The notes under the pieces: generated by a model
Databases searched by the model: none
What the model was told of the DNA's origin: nothing
Seen by the model: only the letters and a program-made list of their open reading frames with translations
Shown here: one piece after another, positions 34,902-43,354 of the stretch
How the letters are laid out: every line of letters begins with the position of its first letter
How positions within the stretch are numbered: position 1 is the first letter of the stretch
Made by a program: the position numbers and the translations under genes
From: Thermodesulfobacteriota bacterium
GTDB taxonomy: Bacteria > Desulfobacterota > WTBG01 > CAIYCZ01 > CAIRTM01
DNA: 64,000 nucleotides
Assembly (NCBI GenBank): GCA_028278025.1
Contig: JANQFE010000004.1
Coordinates: 1 to 64,000, forward strand
Direction: 5' to 3'

Positions 34902-36583
34902 AACAGATTCTTATCGTAAATCTTGCTCGTTTTGGGGACATCTTCCAGTCATTACCGATGATCCAGACCATAAGACGCCAAGAACCCGATGCCCGGATAT
35001 CCTTACTGGTTAATGATACTTTTTCAGATGTGTGTACTTTGCTGCCCGGTGTTAATGACTATTTTAAGATCGACTTTAGGAAGGTTTGGACGAATCTTTG
35101 TGAGCATTCAGCCTGCCTGGAGAATGCCTATGAATATTTACAGGGTCTTTTCAGTTCGTTGAGGAAACAAAAGTATGACAGAGTCATCAATATTACCCCT
35201 CACTATATTGGAATTTATTCATCTTTTCTGGCAGGAGATGAATCAATAGTCGGTTCACGCATGAATGAATGGCAAAAGTACTATATAAACATTACCCGGC
35301 ATTGGAAAACCATATCTTTTCATCTTGCGGATCTTTTTACCAGGATAGCCGGTTGTCCCGTAGAAAAGCATGTTCCCAGGCTTTGTATAAGCAAGCAAGC
35401 CCATATGTTTGCCCGAGAACTGCTTTGCAAAGAGGGTCTGACTGCAAACGAACATCTGATAGGTTTTCACATCGGTGCAAGCCATGCAGAAAAACAATGG
35501 CCGCTGGAGTATTTCAGTGAGCTCGGCAATCGTATATTGGATAAAATACATGCACGTATAATTCTGTTCGGCATAGAATCTGAGGCCGCCGACGGAAAGA
35601 TACTGGAACAAAAGTTATCCGGTAATGTTATTAATGTCATTGGTAAAACAAGGGTTGTGGAGCTTGCTGCGCTTCTGTCACAGACACACGTTTTAGTATC
35701 AAACGACTCGGGACCAATGCATGTTGCGGCAGCCTGCGGCACAAAGATTATAAGCATACATACCGGTAAAGAAAAGTGTTTTTCTACAGGACCATACGGC
35801 AGCGGGCATATTGCCCTGCAGCCGCGCATCGCCTGCCACCCCTGTGAAATCCCGGAATCGTGCCCCACACTTATGTGCAGAGCAATGATCGGTCCCGGGC
35901 TTGTATATTCAGCAGTTGCTTTTATGCTTAACGGCACAAATGTTTCAGAGACTTTTGATTGCACACATGATCTGCAACAAGCTGATGTGTTGGTGTCACG
36001 CTTTGATGATAATGGGTACCTGGATTTTTATCCATTAATTAAATCCGAGATAACGATGAGTGTCCTGAGCAATCGAATGCTGCGCTTTTTATGGAACAAA
36101 ACTCTTTCACCGCTTTCGGATCACAACGAAGATAACCACGATCTGAAGTGCTATAGTAATGCATTAGTTGAACAGATAAAAAAGTTTTACCTTATTGAAT
36201 CGTGTTTAAAATTAAAAATGCAGTGGCAGAACGTTGATGCATGTATGCTTGATCTTTGTGACATGGCCCGGCAGGGCATCGCATTAGCCGATGATATAGC
36301 ACAAGTCGGGTCCAGACCGTTACAAAATATAAAAATACTGCAGCAGCTTTCAGAAAGAATAGAAGCGCTTGATTTAAAGATCATCAGCCGGGGTGAAGCA
36401 TTAACTGATTTTGCAACTATAACCCATATGTTTAATTTTGAAAAACAGAAACTTGATGGTACCCACATAAAAGATATGGTCCAGATGACACATGATATTT
36501 ATCAAAGACTGTTTACAAGGTGCAATGTATTGCACATGCTGGGGCACTTGTTTTTCAAGGGCATTGAAAATTTAGACGTTTAA
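34898..36583 (+). CDS. GT9-family glycosyltransferase with C-terminal extension, paralogue 2
   Basis: 561 residues, ATGA overlap of 4 nt with the previous gene. GT9 core (1-345): QILIVNLARFGDIFQSLPMI, LIGFHIGASHAEKQWPLEYF, IILFGIESEAADGKI, LAALLSQTHVLVSNDSGPMHVAAACG, and ISIHTGKEKCFSTGPYG. The conserved D-S-G-P-x-H motif is present. Residues about 365-561 form the same kind of helical extension as in 31487-33094 (both begin with a V-S/T-x-[YF]-x-D-x-G-x-L segment). It precedes the flagellar accessory genes by 17 nt. Confidence 0.82.
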   Translation: MKQILIVNLARFGDIFQSLPMIQTIRRQEPDARISLLVNDTFSDVCTLLPGVNDYFKIDFRKVWTNLCEHSACLENAYEYLQGLFSSLRKQKYDRVINITPHYIGIYSSFLAGDESIVGSRMNEWQKYYINITRHWKTISFHLADLFTRIAGCPVEKHVPRLCISKQAHMFARELLCKEGLTANEHLIGFHIGASHAEKQWPLEYFSELGNRILDKIHARIILFGIESEAADGKILEQKLSGNVINVIGKTRVVELAALLSQTHVLVSNDSGPMHVAAACGTKIISIHTGKEKCFSTGPYGSGHIALQPRIACHPCEIPESCPTLMCRAMIGPGLVYSAVAFMLNGTNVSETFDCTHDLQQADVLVSRFDDNGYLDFYPLIKSEITMSVLSNRMLRFLWNKTLSPLSDHNEDNHDLKCYSNALVEQIKKFYLIESCLKLKMQWQNVDACMLDLCDMARQGIALADDIAQVGSRPLQNIKILQQLSERIEALDLKIISRGEALTDFATITHMFNFEKQKLDGTHIKDMVQMTHDIYQRLFTRCNVLHMLGHLFFKGIENLDV

Positions 36584-36600
36584 CTTATAAGGAGGTAACT

Positions 36601-37215
36601 ATGAATATAACAGTAAATGGAGCACCGGTGTTGGATCAATGCCGAGACGCTGTCAATCTGGAAGAACTGCTGTTGAAGCTGTCAAGAACCACACTGCCTC
36701 AGGACCATTTAGTGGGTGTAGTAAAGGTTAACGGCGAGGAATTTTCCGAACAGTATGACGGGCAAGCCCGGGAAGTTATGGTTAAAGGAATACAGGAAAT
36801 TGAAATCGCAACGATACCTATCGAAAAATTTGCTGCGGCAGCCTTTAGCGATTGCACAGTACTTATCGGAAAGATTATTGATTCCGTCATGAACACTGCC
36901 GAGCTTTTCAGGATGTATGATGAGTCAGAAGCAAATGAACAGTATAGCAAGGTTATTGATTCACTCAGAGCCCTGTACCAGTTTATTGATTCTACTCAAA
37001 AAACTATCGGGTGGGATTTTACTGCTTCGATGTATCAAGGCAAACCTGTTCAAACTTCCTGGGAACGCCTTATTGAAATTGTTGACGAGCTTAAGCAGCC
37101 CCAGGAAGAAGGTGATTGGGTACTGCTTGCGGATTTGATGGAGTATGAACTTGTTCCTATCCTTACACAATGGAAAGAAATTTTTGGCGAAAAAGCTGTA
37201 AGCTCTCAGGCGTAG
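36601..37215 (+). CDS. conserved-looking protein of unknown function in the flagellar glycosylation operon
   Basis: 204 residues with an excellent ribosome site (AAGGAGGTAACT). Residues 1-75 look like a ubiquitin-like or ThiS-like beta-grasp (MNITVNGAPVLDQ ... GVVKVNGEEFSEQYDGQAREVMVKGIQEIEIATIP). Residues about 80-195 are helical. No signal peptide. I do not know the family. Its location between the last glycosyltransferase and a FliT-like gene, in one run of tightly spaced genes, suggests a flagellin- or chaperone-related accessory role. Confidence 0.7.
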   Translation: MNITVNGAPVLDQCRDAVNLEELLLKLSRTTLPQDHLVGVVKVNGEEFSEQYDGQAREVMVKGIQEIEIATIPIEKFAAAAFSDCTVLIGKIIDSVMNTAELFRMYDESEANEQYSKVIDSLRALYQFIDSTQKTIGWDFTASMYQGKPVQTSWERLIEIVDELKQPQEEGDWVLLADLMEYELVPILTQWKEIFGEKAVSSQA

Positions 37216-37248
37216 ATATAACCGTTTTTACAGAATGAAACCGGTGTA

Positions 37249-37596
37249 ATGAAAAAAATTGAAGAGCTTTTTGTGCTTACAAATTCTGCACTTTCATATG
37301 CTGAAAAAAAGGATATTGCCCAAGTAACCAGATGTCTGCGCGAAAGAGCAAAAATTCTGGAAAAATTACAAGTCTATCTCAAAAGCATACCATCTGAGAA
37401 TCGATTGAAAATTCTTTGCAAGATGAACAACATTCTTAAAAAGGATGAGCAGTTAAACACTCTTTTAAGAGAACATAAAGAGGCGCTGGGAAGGGAAAAG
37501 AAAACCCATAAACAAAGACAGTTGCTCAAGCTGCGTTTTGCCGACACTAAACGGGCCGGCTTTGGGGGCCCAAACTTCATAGACAAGAAAGTTTAA
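37249..37596 (+). CDS. FliT-like flagellar export chaperone (probable)
   Basis: 115 residues, entirely helical and charged (MKKIEELFVLTNSALSYAEKKDIAQVTRCLRERAKILEKLQ ... KKDEQLNTLLREHKEAL), the size and character of FliT/FlgN-type chaperones. Sequence identity in this family is low, so the call rests on position: 34 nt after the unknown gene and convergent with fliS-fliD, where fliT normally accompanies fliD and fliS. The last 35 residues are basic. An unrelated coiled-coil protein is the alternative. Confidence 0.5.
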   Translation: MKKIEELFVLTNSALSYAEKKDIAQVTRCLRERAKILEKLQVYLKSIPSENRLKILCKMNNILKKDEQLNTLLREHKEALGREKKTHKQRQLLKLRFADTKRAGFGGPNFIDKKV

Positions 37597-37619
37597 ACAC
37601 TGCACTATTTTTTTAACCT

Positions 37620-38066
37620 TTAGGCATAATTGATACGATTTTCCCCATGATATACGGCAGCATCCTGCGGCCTGCTTTCCGTATCAATTGTTTTATCGGT
37701 AGAAATTTCCTGCCATGCATCCCGCAGTTCGGATAGTATCTTTAATGACTGGTTAACTTTTGTGATGTCATTATCGGTAAGAACATCGGTTAAATGCCGG
37801 TTGAGAAAATGGTAGAGCTTGCGCAGGGTTTCGGCAATCTCTTTGCCGCCTTCCATATTAAGGGCATTGTTGAGTTCATGGATAATAAACTGTGTTCGTG
37901 TAATGAACTGATTTCGCCTGGTCGGATCATTGCGCTTATGACACTCAAGGGCCTGCTTAAGTGATGCTATGGCAGCATTATACACCATGATGATGAGTTT
38001 AATGCGATTGGTGGACGTAACTTCAATATTTTTATAAGCATTTGCATTTTCTTGTGGATTCACCAT
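37620..38066 (-). CDS. fliS: flagellar export chaperone FliS
   Basis: 148 residues from ATG 38066, preceded by GGGGGT; an ATG four codons upstream lacks a ribosome site. ENANAYKNIEVTSTNRIKLIIMVYNAAIASLKQAL is the conserved FliS N-terminus (broken here into AYKNIEVTS and KLIIMVYNAA), followed by the helical bundle with ALNMEGGKEIAETLRKLYHF. FliS binds flagellin C-termini and delivers them to the export gate. It lies 25 nt after fliD on the same strand and is probably co-transcribed from the sigma-54 promoter upstream of fliD. Confidence 0.93.
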   Translation of the reverse strand: MVNPQENANAYKNIEVTSTNRIKLIIMVYNAAIASLKQALECHKRNDPTRRNQFITRTQFIIHELNNALNMEGGKEIAETLRKLYHFLNRHLTDVLTDNDITKVNQSLKILSELRDAWQEISTDKTIDTESRPQDAAVYHGENRINYA

Positions 38067-38091
38067 TGATACCCCCATGCATTATTTATTA

Positions 38092-40422
38092 TTATTGTCC
38101 GAAACTTGCCACTGCATTGGATATATAAGCACTTTGTTGATTGAGCTCTGCCAACACACCCTCAAGACGAGCAAAACGCTCGGTAAGCCTTCGCTCATAC
38201 AAAGCAAGCCTTTTTTCTTCGAGTTCAATTTTTTCATCGATGCTGTCAATAATATCCTGATAATTATCATTAAGTATTCCCACAGGACCGTCGGAAGGAT
38301 CTGTCAGAAAATCAAGCTCATCCTTCAAAACGCCGGCAAGCCCCAGTTTAAGATCAACTTCACCGGTAAAACTTTGTAATGTATCATTGACTCTGATCTC
38401 CATACCTTTCCCCGGACCATCTAGGATCGTAAGGGTATCGTTTGTTGCGTCCCATGAAACATCATACCAGGTAGAACTATCCGTAGGTCGTATTCTGCTT
38501 TGTGAAGGAAATGCAGAATCAAACTCTATCTCATAGGTTCCGGCTTCAGTAATGCCCGCAATATAGCTTTCAAAGTCAAGGCTTGAATGGGCAGATCTGC
38601 CTAAAAAATATTCTGAAAAAAGGTCTGCAACAGCATCAGGATCATCTGCCAGAGCACTATCAAGCACGGATTCATCAATCAGCAGCTGACCCTGCGTATC
38701 AGATCCCTGATCAGCATCAGTATAAATACCAATTTGCATAAGATTAATATAGCTATCATAGCCATCTCTAAACCCGGACGGGTTCGTTGAAACAATACTA
38801 TTAAGCCTGTTTTTTATGGTATCAACAGCATAATTGCCGAGAAGAATTCCTGTTTCTTCTGTCTCGGTATTATAATAAGTCTGTTCTTTAATGTAGCTGC
38901 GGACTTCATTAAAAGCAGTCACAAAAGTTGTTATATTCTCTTTTACTGCTTCGGTATCGGTTGTTACCGTAACATTTGCAGTGCCGTCCCCTACCAAAGT
39001 AAGATTAACTCCGGTGATCAAATCACCAATTGTGTTGGATGCTCTTTGAAGGTAGGAGTCATCAGCAGGATATCCATCAATCTGCAGCATTGCGTTTTGG
39101 GCCGACTGGCCCTCTGTGAAAGTAGTTGAAAAGTTATCAAGCGTATGGGTTGTATCAAAGGATATTTTATAGGCCGCACCGGTATTATTGCCTGATAAGA
39201 CCAGATGGTATGCGGTCGGCAATCCTGTTCCATCATGGATAATACTGGCCGTTACGCCCGGGTTATCACTGTCGGTGTTAATAAGATTAACAAGCTCGGT
39301 CAGGGTTGTTCCTGCGCTTACCTCCAGCTCTACAACCTGACCATTATAGGTGTAGTAAAATGTTCCATTTACGGTTGTTACTGCAGTGGTGTCTTCATCA
39401 GCAAAGCCTGCGTGTATTTCCTTTTCTGCTTTGGCAAGACCGTTGTCCTGTGCCGCCTGGATATCGGCGTTCCAGACATCTATCGTAAAAGTATCGCCAC
39501 CTTGGGCCGTACCCGCACTGAACTGAACCGTAAGGCCCTGGAATACGGTAACCGCGCTGGTCGAGTCGATAGTAACGGTACCGCTGTTTCCTTCTGAGTC
39601 GGTCCAGGCAACATCGAATTCATCAGTGCCGACTGTATATTCCGTTGTACTGCTGCCTGCTATGGTAAACGTAAAAGTCTTGTTGGTAGTTCCAAGATAT
39701 TGCCCGCCTGATGTTACAGACGCAGTGCCGTTGAGCGTGCCCTCAGCAGTATCAATTCTGTCACCGGCACCGGACATGGCAAAATCAACAGAAGTATCAT
39801 TAGTCCCGATTGTAATACTGTTTGAAGAACCGCCGCTTGCTGCTGTCAGCACAAGCCTGTACTGGTTGCTTGTGGAACCGTCATCTACAACTTCAGCAGT
39901 TGCAAGCACTACAGCGCCGGCCCAGTTTGCTGAATCGTTTATTGCGGTGGCAACATCCTCAAGGGTATAATTTGTTGCCGGGGTAGGATCGGCAGGAAGA
40001 GTTACAGTATCAGTGGTGGAACCAACAGTTATCTGAATCTGATCATTTTGTGCTGCCACTGCCGTGGTATCCTTATCAGCATAACCTTTTGAACCAAGTC
40101 TGTGTTGTATATTTGTACCGATTTCAATGCTGTAGGAGCCACTCAATGCACTGCTGCCGGCAGTGGCGGTTATGACATCTTCATCTGAGCTTGTAGCACT
40201 TTTAACAAGGAACTCGTTTGGACGGTCTATTGCTTTAACAGCTGTATGCAGGGAAGCAAGTTTAATGTTGAGCTCCTGTAGAGCGCTGGTTTTGGATGCC
40301 CATTCGGTTCTCCAGTCTTCAAACGGACCGATACGGCTTTGCCGCTCAGTATCAATGAGGGCCTGGACGATGCTTGCCATATCAATGCCTGACCCAAGTC
40401 CTGTAAAAGAGATAGCTGCCAT
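38092..40422 (-). CDS. fliD: flagellar filament cap protein FliD
   Basis: 776 residues, longer than the usual 450-700. The N-terminal FliD domain begins ISFTGLGSGIDMASIVQALID, and the C-terminal D0/D1 part ends with the coiled-coil LEEKRLALYERRLTERFARLE and SAYISNAVASFGQ. The central region (about 90-480) contains beta-rich inserts with recurrent DTTAV..N and G-x-YSIEIG-type strands, accounting for the extra length. FliD caps the growing filament and guides flagellin assembly. The region is Thr/Ser-rich. There is no strong ribosome site at the ATG; a sigma-54-type promoter lies 50 nt upstream. Confidence 0.93.
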   Translation of the reverse strand: MAAISFTGLGSGIDMASIVQALIDTERQSRIGPFEDWRTEWASKTSALQELNIKLASLHTAVKAIDRPNEFLVKSATSSDEDVITATAGSSALSGSYSIEIGTNIQHRLGSKGYADKDTTAVAAQNDQIQITVGSTTDTVTLPADPTPATNYTLEDVATAINDSANWAGAVVLATAEVVDDGSTSNQYRLVLTAASGGSSNSITIGTNDTSVDFAMSGAGDRIDTAEGTLNGTASVTSGGQYLGTTNKTFTFTIAGSSTTEYTVGTDEFDVAWTDSEGNSGTVTIDSTSAVTVFQGLTVQFSAGTAQGGDTFTIDVWNADIQAAQDNGLAKAEKEIHAGFADEDTTAVTTVNGTFYYTYNGQVVELEVSAGTTLTELVNLINTDSDNPGVTASIIHDGTGLPTAYHLVLSGNNTGAAYKISFDTTHTLDNFSTTFTEGQSAQNAMLQIDGYPADDSYLQRASNTIGDLITGVNLTLVGDGTANVTVTTDTEAVKENITTFVTAFNEVRSYIKEQTYYNTETEETGILLGNYAVDTIKNRLNSIVSTNPSGFRDGYDSYINLMQIGIYTDADQGSDTQGQLLIDESVLDSALADDPDAVADLFSEYFLGRSAHSSLDFESYIAGITEAGTYEIEFDSAFPSQSRIRPTDSSTWYDVSWDATNDTLTILDGPGKGMEIRVNDTLQSFTGEVDLKLGLAGVLKDELDFLTDPSDGPVGILNDNYQDIIDSIDEKIELEEKRLALYERRLTERFARLEGVLAELNQQSAYISNAVASFGQ

Positions 40423-40472
40423 GATAGGTAAATGTCCGCACGATTACTCTTTGAGTTCTCTACCTGGATACC

Positions 40473-40489
40473 TGCAAAAACAAAGCCAA
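40473..40489 (-). promoter_or_regulatory. sigma-54-type promoter for fliD-fliS
   Basis: On the minus strand TTGGC-N7-TTGCA with GG and GC exactly 10 nt apart. The start would lie about 12 nt after the GC, giving a leader of about 40 nt to the fliD ATG. It sits between the fliC terminator and fliD. Confidence 0.65.
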
Positions 40490-40545
40490 TCTCCGGGGCA
40501 AGTAAAATAGTATGGAATAACAGGTGATTACATTCATGTTCGGGC

Positions 40546-40592
40546 AAAAAAAAGAATGGCAGGGTAGTATGTATCTGCCACTGCCATTCTTT
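40546..40592 (-). terminator. rho-independent terminator of fliC
   Basis: A 12-bp perfect stem (AAAGAATGGCAG against CTGCCATTCTTT, 40551-40562 with 40581-40592) followed on the minus strand by a run of T residues. It starts 14 nt after the fliC stop. Confidence 0.92.
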
Positions 40593-40605
40593 AAAAAGGA
40601 AAATA

Positions 40606-41454
40606 TTACCCACCGATAAGTGTCAGGGCCATTTGCGGAATCATATTGGCCTGCGCCAACATGGCAATGGCTGCCTGTGATTTAATCTGGTTGTTGACAA
40701 ATTGCGTCATCTCGGTTGCAACGTCAACGTCGCGGATACGAGATTCGGCAGACTGCAGGTTCTCGGCCTGGATAGACAGCTGAGCCATTGTGTTTGAGAG
40801 CCTGTTGATGTATGCACCGATATCGGCACGGACGGTATCTTTTGATACAATAGCAGTATTAATAGTTGTCAGTGCAGACTGGGCACCTGCCTGGGAATTG
40901 ATGCTGAGCGAATCAATACCCAGGGCAGTCTCGGTTGCAGCTCCGATAGCAATGTAGTAGTAGTCCTCGCTCGAGCTATTATTGGGACCAAAATGAATCT
41001 TAATACCGTTACCGGAGTTTGCAGCAGTCAGAGCACCGTTGAGAAGCTGAACACCGTTAAATCTCGTTGCAAGCGCAATTCGGGTAATCTCGCTGCGCAT
41101 TGTAATGAACTCGTTGTTCATGATGCTTCTTTGGGTTGAGGTGTAGGTACCGGTTGCCGACTGTTCCGCCAACTCTTTCATTCTGACAAGCTTTTCGTCG
41201 ATAACCGATAGGGCACCGTCTGCCGTGTAGAGCAAACTCTGGGCATCACCGGCATTTCTAATGCCCTGATTAAGAGCTGCAATTTCTGCACGCATCAACT
41301 CACTAACGGCGAGGCCTGCGGCATCATCTGCCGAGGTGTTGATACGCATACCAGATGATAACCTTGTAGTGGATAATTGGAGTTTGTCGTAGGTCACAGC
41401 GAAGTTTCTCGCTACTGCCATCGACATCAAGTTGTTGTTAATTACTAATGGCAT
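40606..41454 (-). CDS. fliC: flagellin
   Basis: 282 residues. The conserved flagellin N-terminus (LVINNNLMSMAVARNF, LSTTRLSSGMRINTSADDAAGLAVSE) and C-terminus (IRDVDVATEMTQFVNNQI, AIAMLAQANMIPQMAL) are present. Only a short central segment (about 135-190) separates them, so the filament lacks large D2/D3 domains. The surface loop contains GPNNSSSEDYYY, a Ser- and Asn-rich tract that could be glycosylated. Strong AAGGAGG ribosome site. Transcribed from a sigma-28 promoter about 140 nt upstream and ended by a strong terminator. The neighbouring glycosylation island makes it a probable substrate. Confidence 0.96.
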   Translation of the reverse strand: MPLVINNNLMSMAVARNFAVTYDKLQLSTTRLSSGMRINTSADDAAGLAVSELMRAEIAALNQGIRNAGDAQSLLYTADGALSVIDEKLVRMKELAEQSATGTYTSTQRSIMNNEFITMRSEITRIALATRFNGVQLLNGALTAANSGNGIKIHFGPNNSSSEDYYYIAIGAATETALGIDSLSINSQAGAQSALTTINTAIVSKDTVRADIGAYINRLSNTMAQLSIQAENLQSAESRIRDVDVATEMTQFVNNQIKSQAAIAMLAQANMIPQMALTLIGG

Positions 41455-41590
41455 GATGTATCCTCCTTGATTTAAATGTTTGCCACGAGCATTGTTGCAT
41501 GCATCCTTGCCTTAATTGTTCTAATGCTATGGCAGGTGATTACTACTTATTAACACACCTCCTTTCTATTTAATTTTTTTTACACCTTAC

Positions 41591-41617
41591 GTATCGACAG
41601 ATTGATCAAAAATCTTA
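41591..41617 (-). promoter_or_regulatory. sigma-28 promoter for fliC
   Basis: On the minus strand TAAG, a 15-nt spacer, then GTCGATAC. The consensus is TAAA-N15-GCCGATAA, so 3/4 and 6/8 positions match at exact spacing. The transcription start would be near 41583, leaving a leader of about 130 nt. The 41455-41779 gap contains only this and the divergent flaG promoter. Confidence 0.72.
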
Positions 41618-41676
41618 ACCGTGACAGCTGTTTAACTATATATAAAATGCAATCAAAAATTAAAACTTGGGGGAGT

Positions 41677-41703
41677 TAAGTTTTTTAACGAAATTGCCGA
41701 TGA
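41677..41703 (+). promoter_or_regulatory. sigma-28 promoter for flaG
   Basis: TAAG (41677-41680), 15-nt spacer, GCCGATGA (41696-41703): 3/4 and 7/8 matches to the FliA consensus at exact spacing. Start near 41712, about 70 nt before flaG. It diverges from the fliC promoter 60 bp away. Confidence 0.8.
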
Positions 41704-41779
41704 GGACTGTGCAAAAAAAATAATTAAAATAATTGATATAAATAAAAGGTCACATGCATAAATACATAGGGGGGCACTA

Positions 41780-42139
41780 ATGGAAGCAATTCATACTAAT
41801 ATAAAAAATGTCGCCGAAGCAATGCGGACTGCTGAGCTGACCAAACAAGGCCAGACAGATAAAAATGTTAAAGAAACCAAACAAGAAACCATCTCTGAAA
41901 GTGACACGACCGTTAACGAAGAACAGGCAAAAAAAATTGCAAAGGGAGTTGATGATTTTCTTAAATTGATACAGACAGACTTACAAGTAGAAATTCATCA
42001 GGAAACAAAAACGCCGGTCTTTAAAATAGTAAGAACCGATGATAATAAAGTAATCAAAGAAGTTCCTCCTAAAGTAATGCTTGATATTGCAGTAAATATT
42101 AAGAATATGGTCGGATCTTTTGTAGATGATAATGCCTAA
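41780..42139 (+). CDS. flaG: FlaG-family protein
   Basis: 119 residues with a polar, disordered N-terminal half and the conserved FlaG C-terminus: VDDFLKLIQTDLQVEIHQET, FKIVRTDDNKVIKEVPPKVMLDIA. FlaG influences filament length and commonly neighbours fliC, fliD and fliS. AGGGGGG precedes the ATG. The sigma-28 promoter upstream puts it in the late flagellar class with fliC. Confidence 0.92.
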   Translation: MEAIHTNIKNVAEAMRTAELTKQGQTDKNVKETKQETISESDTTVNEEQAKKIAKGVDDFLKLIQTDLQVEIHQETKTPVFKIVRTDDNKVIKEVPPKVMLDIAVNIKNMVGSFVDDNA

Positions 42140-42353
42140 GCAGAAACAAAACTCTACAAATTCTGCGTACGAACTTACCTGAAAAATTACCTTTCAAAAA
42201 ATCTATCTGCACCACATGACAATCTTTTGATTACAATTGATTACACACAAGCAGAAATAGCTATATTGCATTGGAAATAACATTAAAGTTGCCATCTGGA
42301 TATTTCGATTACACATTAACAAACCGTTAAAAGTCTATTATAAGTGAAAATTC

Positions 42354-42950
42354 ATGAAAAAAGACCACTATAACGTACTGCCGGGTGACGGTACCCTAAA
42401 GGATGCGCTGTATGCCCTGGTAGCTGCTATCGAGGTGCGTGACAGGGATACGTTATCGCATTCGAAAAGAGTTACAAGGTATGCACTGGATATAGCTGGT
42501 GTTTTAGGGTGTTCTGCAGATGAACGAGAAATACTGTATTCTGCCTGCTATTTGCATGACATTGGTAAGATCGGGATCAGTGATAGTATTCTATTAAAGC
42601 AAGGCCAGCTGACGACAGGGGAATACGAAATTATAAAACTGCATCCGGTTATCGGTGAAAATATCTTAAAACTTCTGTATCTGCTTCCCCTGCAGAGATC
42701 CGTTATCCGTCATCATCATGAAAGATGGGACGGAAACGGTTACCCTGACGGTTTGAAGCATGAGGACATTCCGCTGCTGTCACGCATATTAGCTGTAGCG
42801 GATTCATATGATGCAATTACAACCGACAGGCCGTATCAAACATCATTGCATCATGATCAGGCCGTTGCTGAGTTGAGAAGCAATGATGATCAGTTTGATC
42901 AGAACGTTGTTGATGCTTTCATAAGAAGTTATAACGGTACGGAAAACTAG
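42354..42950 (+). CDS. HD-GYP domain phosphodiesterase (c-di-GMP)
   Basis: 198 residues, a stand-alone HD-GYP domain without a receiver or sensor module. Metal-binding and signature residues are present: HSKRVTRYALDIA, LHDIGKIGI (about 67-75), HPVIGENIL, and HHHERWDGNGYPDGL (about 118-132), followed by RILAVADSYDAITTDRPY. All residues for a two- or three-metal centre appear conserved, so it should hydrolyse cyclic di-GMP. The position between flaG and a PilZ protein suggests control of motility. I see no clear ribosome site or promoter. The 214-bp gap before it shows nothing recognisable. Confidence 0.9.
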   Translation: MKKDHYNVLPGDGTLKDALYALVAAIEVRDRDTLSHSKRVTRYALDIAGVLGCSADEREILYSACYLHDIGKIGISDSILLKQGQLTTGEYEIIKLHPVIGENILKLLYLLPLQRSVIRHHHERWDGNGYPDGLKHEDIPLLSRILAVADSYDAITTDRPYQTSLHHDQAVAELRSNDDQFDQNVVDAFIRSYNGTEN

Positions 42951-42976
42951 TACATGAGGACGATTAACATTGGGCC

Positions 42977-43099
42977 TAAGCTGGGCTCGCACCTGCTTAT
43001 TTGCTGTGGGCAACTTGTTCGCTGGAACGACTATTAGTATATTAGTATAGTTCAGGCTGGAGGGGCCCACACTGACCTTGCTGCCCAAACTGGTGCTTA
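42977..43099. repeat. cruciform element, copy 2, in a 404-bp intergenic region
   Basis: Outer arms TAAGC..GGGC (42977-42986) pair with GCCC..GCTTA (43083-43099); inner arms TGTGGGC (43005-43011) and GCCCACA (43065-43071) are perfect. The segments CGCTGGAACGAC..GTATAG and CCTTGCTGCCCAAA match the copy at 19577-19689. The rest of the 42951-43354 gap is AT-rich with no gene that I can support. Confidence 0.55.
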
Positions 43100-43354
43100 A
43101 CCTCCGACTCCACAGTTTTAATTTTTCATTTGGGGGTAAAGATTCAGCGAAGTTTTTAGCTTTTATTACTAAATCATTATCAGTAGATTTTTTATTAACT
43201 ATATGCTATAAAAAATATATTTTTTACATTGTAATAGCATTTTTTTATATCCTATGTTTATATTATATAGGCATATTTTGTGCATATATAGTGTAAATGC
43301 AAGGCTGTCACAACGATCACAATACCTGATTTAGACCAAAGAAAGGCAACTGCT

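Noticed and set aside
42977-43099. Integron attC site
   Set aside because: One end resembles RYYYAAC but the matching GTTRRRY at the other end is absent, the second copy lacks both, and no integrase or cassette array is present.
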